Shown: positions 36,151 to 39,340 of the stretch, piece by piece
Numbering within the stretch: position 1 is the first letter of the stretch
Layout: the number at the start of each line of letters is the position of its first letter
Assembly: GCA_945903465.1 (NCBI GenBank)
Contig: CAMDOF010000059.1
Location: forward strand, 1-39,340
DNA length: 39,340 nucleotides
Direction: 5' to 3'
Source of the DNA: Opitutus sp. GAS368
Lineage (GTDB): Bacteria; Verrucomicrobiota; Verrucomicrobiia; Opitutales; Opitutaceae
Program-made: the position numbers and the translations under genes
Notes under the pieces: generated by a model
Database searches by the model: none
What the model saw: the letters and a program-made list of their open reading frames with translations, nothing else
Told to the model about the DNA's origin: nothing

Positions 36151-36283
36151 GCGCGGAGGCGCGGAGATCGCGGAGGCAGCGAACGAAAGCTCGGGATTAA
36201 GCGATCTGCCTTTTGATAAACACGCATGCTGGCCCAGAAAAGGGAATGTCCCTGGCCTCTTCCGCGCTCCGCGCGCTCCGCGT
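36151..36283. repeat. Inverted arms of GCGCGGAG units
   Basis: Left arm: GCGCGGAG at 36151-36158 and 36159-36166, then TCGCGGAG at 36168-36175. Right arm: the reverse complement CTCCGCGC at 36267-36274 and CTCCGCG near 36276-36282. The 85-bp interior holds GGCC-GGGA-ATG-TCCC-GGCC (36231-36257), able to fold. It looks like a dispersed intergenic repeat with folding potential. Confidence 0.55.
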
Positions 36284-36359
36284 GATCGCTTTCGGTGGAT
36301 TGGATGACCTAGCCCTATTCGTTGGCTTGCCCCACCCGGGCTGGGCAGGGCGTGGAGCT

Positions 36360-36400
36360 AAAAAGATGCGGGGTTGAGCACCCCCTGATGGCATCTTTTA
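36360..36400. terminator. Bidirectional terminator-like hairpin
   Basis: AAAAGATGC (36361-36369) pairs perfectly with GCATCTTTT (36391-36399); inside, GGGG (36370-36373) pairs with CCCC (36381-36384) around TTGAGCA, leaving a CTGATG bulge. The A-rich 5' side and T-rich 3' side would act as U-tracts in either direction. It could end a transcript from this region or separate the divergent units. Confidence 0.55.
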
Positions 36401-36930
36401 CCTCCGTAAAAAGGAACGAATCCATTTTTGCATCACGCTTGGCCCGGCGGTTATTGAATCGGTGCCGCCAGCCTGGAAAAAAACGGCATCAGTTTTCAAG
36501 GAATAACCCGACGCAGAGCACTTGGAATGTAATGATCGAAAGGCGTGCGCTGGGTCAGGTGCCTGCGTGCTGGAGACGCCTTCGCTTTTGCTGGTCGTGG
36601 AGATTAGGCCGGCGGGCGTAGCTGGGGCGACTCATCATCCACGAAGGAGTGGTGACCTTAAGCTGGGTGCGAGTGGCTGGGTGAGCGGACCGGCTAGCGG
36701 GTTGGGGGGGCGTGGTGGGTTGGGCGCTAATTTATCGGACATTTCCTCTCGTGCACGCTTTCGGTCATGTTCGGAGTTATGTTCGTCGCGAACATGGAAA
36801 CTTGGTGAGGCACCCGCTGAGTTAGCGCTGATGGGGTGTGGCGGAGTTTTTTTGGTCGCGGGAGTTTAATCAGCGGGAGTTTGATCAGAGACGTGACAAG
36901 TGTGGGTCGGGGCGTAGGGTCTGCGGCTGG

Positions 36931-37845
36931 ATGTCTCCCTCGCCTGTCACGTTAACGGCTTTGTTACACGGTCCGGATCAACCGGGGTTGGTTGCGCGGG
37001 TTGCTGGATGGATTTTTGCGCGCGGGGGAAATATTCTGCACGCGGATCAGCATTGCGATCGAGAGATGGGAATTTTTTTCCAACGGGTGGAGTGGCAGCC
37101 CGCGCTCGCGGCAGTGGCGGAAGAGGCGAGCGGGGCGGGGGTTGCCGGCGGGAAAAATCTTTCGGGTGATTTACGGGCGGCGGCGGAGTTTGGGGAGTTT
37201 GCGCGGGAGGAGCTAGGCATGAATGTGCGGATGCGCTCGTCGGAGGATCGGCCGCGGGTGGCGGTTTTTGTTTCGAAGGCGGACCATTGTTTTCATGATC
37301 TCGTGCTGCGTTGGCAGGCGCGGGATTTTGCCGCGGACCTCGTCGCGATCGTGAGCAATCATTTGGATTTGGCGGCGGCGGCGCGCGGTTATGGTCTACC
37401 CTTTTTTCATATTCCGGTGACGAATGGGACCAGGGCGGCGGCGGAGGCCGCGCAACTCGCATTGTTGGCGGAAAAGGGGGTGGAATTGGTGGTTTTAGCG
37501 CGTTATATGCAAGTGCTCTCGGCGGATTTTCTGCAGAGCTGGGGTGGGTCGGTGATAAATATCCATCATTCTTTTTTACCGGCCTTTGCGGGAGGACGGC
37601 CCTATCATCAGGCCCATGCCCGCGGGGTAAAGTTGATTGGGGCGACGGCTCATTACGCGACGCGCGATCTCGATGAAGGCCCGATTATTCACCAAGATGT
37701 GGCGCGAGTGACGCATCGTCACGGGGTGGAAGAGCTGGTGCGGAAAGGGCGTGATCTGGAGCGGCAAGTGCTGGCGCAAGCGCTGCGTTGGCACTTGGAG
37801 GGGCGGGTGCTGGTCTACGGGAACAAGACCGTGGTGTTTGATTGA
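36931..37845 (+). CDS. purU: Formyltetrahydrofolate deformylase PurU
   Basis: Hydrolyses 10-formyl-THF to THF and formate, balancing one-carbon pools and supplying formate for purine synthesis. The 304-residue product has an N-terminal ACT domain (LHGPDQPGLVARVAGWIFAR, then NILHADQHCDREMGIFFQRVEW) and a C-terminal formyltransferase-fold domain. The catalytic region shows VLARYMQVLS, NIHHSFLPAFAGGRPYHQAH and ATAHYATRDLDEGPII, with the conserved Asn, His and Asp. The linker near residues 57-85 is about 15-20 residues longer than in E. coli PurU (280 aa) and Ala/Gly-rich. The ATG at 36931 is used because the upstream extension to 36838 has no ACT-like sequence. It converges with the SNF2 gene, 35 bp apart. 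Confidence 0.94.
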   Translation: MSPSPVTLTALLHGPDQPGLVARVAGWIFARGGNILHADQHCDREMGIFFQRVEWQPALAAVAEEASGAGVAGGKNLSGDLRAAAEFGEFAREELGMNVRMRSSEDRPRVAVFVSKADHCFHDLVLRWQARDFAADLVAIVSNHLDLAAAARGYGLPFFHIPVTNGTRAAAEAAQLALLAEKGVELVVLARYMQVLSADFLQSWGGSVINIHHSFLPAFAGGRPYHQAHARGVKLIGATAHYATRDLDEGPIIHQDVARVTHRHGVEELVRKGRDLERQVLAQALRWHLEGRVLVYGNKTVVFD

Positions 37846-37880
37846 GCCTTCGCGAGATTGGGCGGCTTGGGACGGTCGGG

Positions 37881-39340
37881 TTAAGCGAGGATGCGGCGGA
37901 GGCTCTCGAGGTCGAGGACGGTGGCGAGGGATTCCTCGTGAACGACGGCGGCGGCGAGGGCGGCTTTCTCGCGCTGGAGGGCGCGGATTTTTTCTTCGAT
38001 GGTGTCGCGGGCGATGAGGCGGTAGGCGATGACTTGGCTTTTTTGGCCGATTCGGTGGGTGCGGTCGATGGCCTGAGCTTCGACGGCCGGGTTCCACCAA
38101 GGGTCGAAAAGGACGACATAGCTGGCGGCGGTAAGATTTAGTCCTGAGCCGGCGGCCTTGAGTGAAAGCAGGAAGACGGAAGTGGTGGGGTCGTCCTGGA
38201 ATTTATCAACGAGGTCTTGGCGGTTTTCGGTTTGGCCGGTGAGGAGGAGATGGGCGATGCCGCGAGCGTTGAGCTCCATGCGGATAAGTTCGAGCATCGT
38301 GACGAATTGGGAGAAGACCAAAACTTTGTGGCCCTGGGCGACGAGGGGTTCGAGGGTCTCGAGGAGGGCCTCGAGTTTGGCGGAAGGCGACGGGAGGGAT
38401 TCGGGGCTCGGTTCCGGGCGGTTGGCGGAGCCTTTTTTGGGTGATTTGAGGAGTTTGGATTTGGGGAGTTGGCCGGCCCCGATGAGGCGCGGATCGCAGC
38501 AGATTTGGCGGAGACGGAGGAGGGATTGGAGAATATTGAAGCGTTGGGAGTCGAACTCGCGGGAGCTTTTAACACCGAGGAGAAGCGCGCGGGTGCGTTT
38601 GAGTTCGGCGTCGTAGAGGCGGCGTTGATCGCCCTCGAGTTCGACGATGAGTTCTTCCTCGATCCGTGGGGGGAGATCCTGGGCGACTTGAGACTTGGTC
38701 CTTCGGAGGAGAAAATGTTTTACACGGTTGGCGAGGCGTTGGTGGGCGCCAGCGGGGTCCTCTTTATCATTGTAGAGGCGTTTGAAGGAAGTTTGGCCGC
38801 CGAGGAGGCCGGGTTGGGCGAAGGCGAAGAGGCTCCAGAGATCGAGGAGGCGATTTTCGATGGGAGTGCCGGTGAGGACGAGGCGTTGGCTTGTACGGAG
38901 GGCGCGGGCCGCTTGGGCGGTGGTACTCGCGGGGTTTTTGATGTTTTGGCCTTCGTCGAGAATTACGGCGTCCCAGGATTCGCTGGCGAAGGCCTCGGCG
39001 TGCAGCCGCAGCTGGGTATAGTTGGCGACGAGAAGATGGGTTTTGAGTGCGGCGAATGGGGAGGTGGGCGTCTTGGTGGCGGATGGGCCGGGGGGGAGGT
39101 CGGCGATGAGGTCGGAGGTGAAGCGAGTGGTGGTGAGGGTGGGGGCGAAGCGGGCGGTCTCGAGTTGCCAGTTGACGACGACGGACTTGGGGCAGACGAC
39201 GAGGGCGCGGAACGGGCGGTGGGCAGGGCGGGTGGATGAGGCGCGGGTGGTGTTTTCGGCGAGCCACAGAAGCCACGCAAGGGTTTGGAGCGTTTTGCCG
39301 AGGCCCATGTCGTCGGCGAGGACGCCGCCGAAATTATTTT
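37881..39340 (-). CDS. SNF2-family DEAD/DEAH-type helicase, N-terminus cut by window end
   Basis: ATP-driven DNA translocase of the SWI2/SNF2 (HepA-like) group. The visible C-terminal ~486 residues include the Walker A block ADDMGLGKT at the window edge, VVCPKSVVVNWQ (Ia), ILDEGQNIKNP (motif II, with DEGQ instead of the usual DEAQ or DEAH), LTGTPIENRLLDLWSLF (III), VFSQFVTML, and the C-terminal lobe SLKAAGSGLNLTAASYVV with DPWWNPAVEAQAIDRTHRIGQ (V and VI). Bacterial proteins of this type often have a long N-terminal SWIM or helicase-associated part, which would lie beyond base 39340. The role is likely DNA repair or transcription recycling but cannot be fixed here. Confidence 0.9.
   Translation of the reverse strand, partial: NNFGGVLADDMGLGKTLQTLAWLLWLAENTTRASSTRPAHRPFRALVVCPKSVVVNWQLETARFAPTLTTTRFTSDLIADLPPGPSATKTPTSPFAALKTHLLVANYTQLRLHAEAFASESWDAVILDEGQNIKNPASTTAQAARALRTSQRLVLTGTPIENRLLDLWSLFAFAQPGLLGGQTSFKRLYNDKEDPAGAHQRLANRVKHFLLRRTKSQVAQDLPPRIEEELIVELEGDQRRLYDAELKRTRALLLGVKSSREFDSQRFNILQSLLRLRQICCDPRLIGAGQLPKSKLLKSPKKGSANRPEPSPESLPSPSAKLEALLETLEPLVAQGHKVLVFSQFVTMLELIRMELNARGIAHLLLTGQTENRQDLVDKFQDDPTTSVFLLSLKAAGSGLNLTAASYVVLFDPWWNPAVEAQAIDRTHRIGQKSQVIAYRLIARDTIEEKIRALQREKAALAAAVVHEESLATVLDLESLRRILA

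Larger units (their letters stand above)
35728..36930. other. 1.2-kb non-coding region before purU
   Basis: No supported gene in 1203 bp. Short open frames exist but share no recognisable domain and lack clear starts. The region holds a small AT hairpin (ATTTTT/AAAAAT near 35863), GC-rich 8-bp repeats in inverted arms (36151-36175 and 36261-36283), a GGGA/TCCC hairpin between them, and a strong terminator-like hairpin (36360-36400). It must contain the promoters of the divergent giant-protein gene and purU, and may hold a small RNA. Confidence 0.5.

Noticed and set aside
36030..36160. Possible tRNA-like or RNase P-like structure
   Set aside because: No acceptor/T-loop consensus such as GGTTCGA and no RNase P signature could be found.
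38469..39239. 256-codon plus-strand frame opposite the SNF2 gene
   Set aside because: Low-complexity Gly/Glu-rich antisense to well-supported helicase motifs.

Overview
The window looks like chromosomal DNA from a GC-rich Gram-negative bacterium, most likely of the Verrucomicrobiota and probably near Opitutales/Opitutaceae. This is inferred from the gene content (MnmE/MnmG, an F-type ATP synthase operon, an OleC/OleD pair, a very large outer-surface type protein), from lipoprotein and Sec-type leaders, and from the near absence of Shine-Dalgarno sites before most starts. No 16S gene or other decisive marker is present, so the lineage is an inference.

Layout. 1-830: mobile-element debris (start of a DruA/DUF4338-like gene abutting the 3' end of an IS66 transposase gene, then short direct repeats resembling IS21-type ends). 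830-4815: tRNA modification genes mnmE, mnmG, trmB. 4921-11624: F1Fo ATP synthase operon atpBEFHAGDC, closed by a terminator, with no atpI and a short delta subunit. 11718-14278: ferrous iron uptake, feoA, feoB and a 49-residue Cys-rich membrane protein. 14416-15201: nagB. 15202-18727, minus strand: an MFS transporter, an ExoD-like membrane protein, queE and queC. 18795-20908: an HDAC-like deacetylase and a ribonuclease D. 21184-21438: a small lipoprotein. 21766-24633: OleC-like and OleD-like enzymes of long-chain olefin synthesis, without OleA or OleB. 24634-26793: two divergent RNA methyltransferase genes (TrmH/SpoU type; TrmA/RlmD type). 26797-29297, minus strand: a 5'-nucleotidase-like phosphatase overlapping a lytic transglycosylase gene. 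29602-35727, minus strand: one gene for an exported protein of about 2041 residues with a metzincin-like protease domain, PKD and Ig-like domains, 21 propeller-type repeats and a duplicated C-terminal module. 35728-36930: 1.2 kb without a convincing gene but with structured repeats and hairpins. 36931-37845: purU. 37881-end, minus strand: a SNF2-family helicase cut by the window edge.

How the parts fit. Most of the window is core metabolism and RNA maturation: eight genes act on RNA (mnmE, mnmG, trmB, queC, queE, rnd and two methyltransferases). MnmE/MnmG work as one complex, QueC and QueE serve the same 7-deazaguanine pathway, and the atp genes encode one membrane machine. The unusual parts are the giant secreted protein, the split ole pathway, the shortened AtpH, the non-coding stretch before purU, and the repeat-rich spacers. 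I see no CRISPR array, rRNA, tRNA or recognisable riboswitch.
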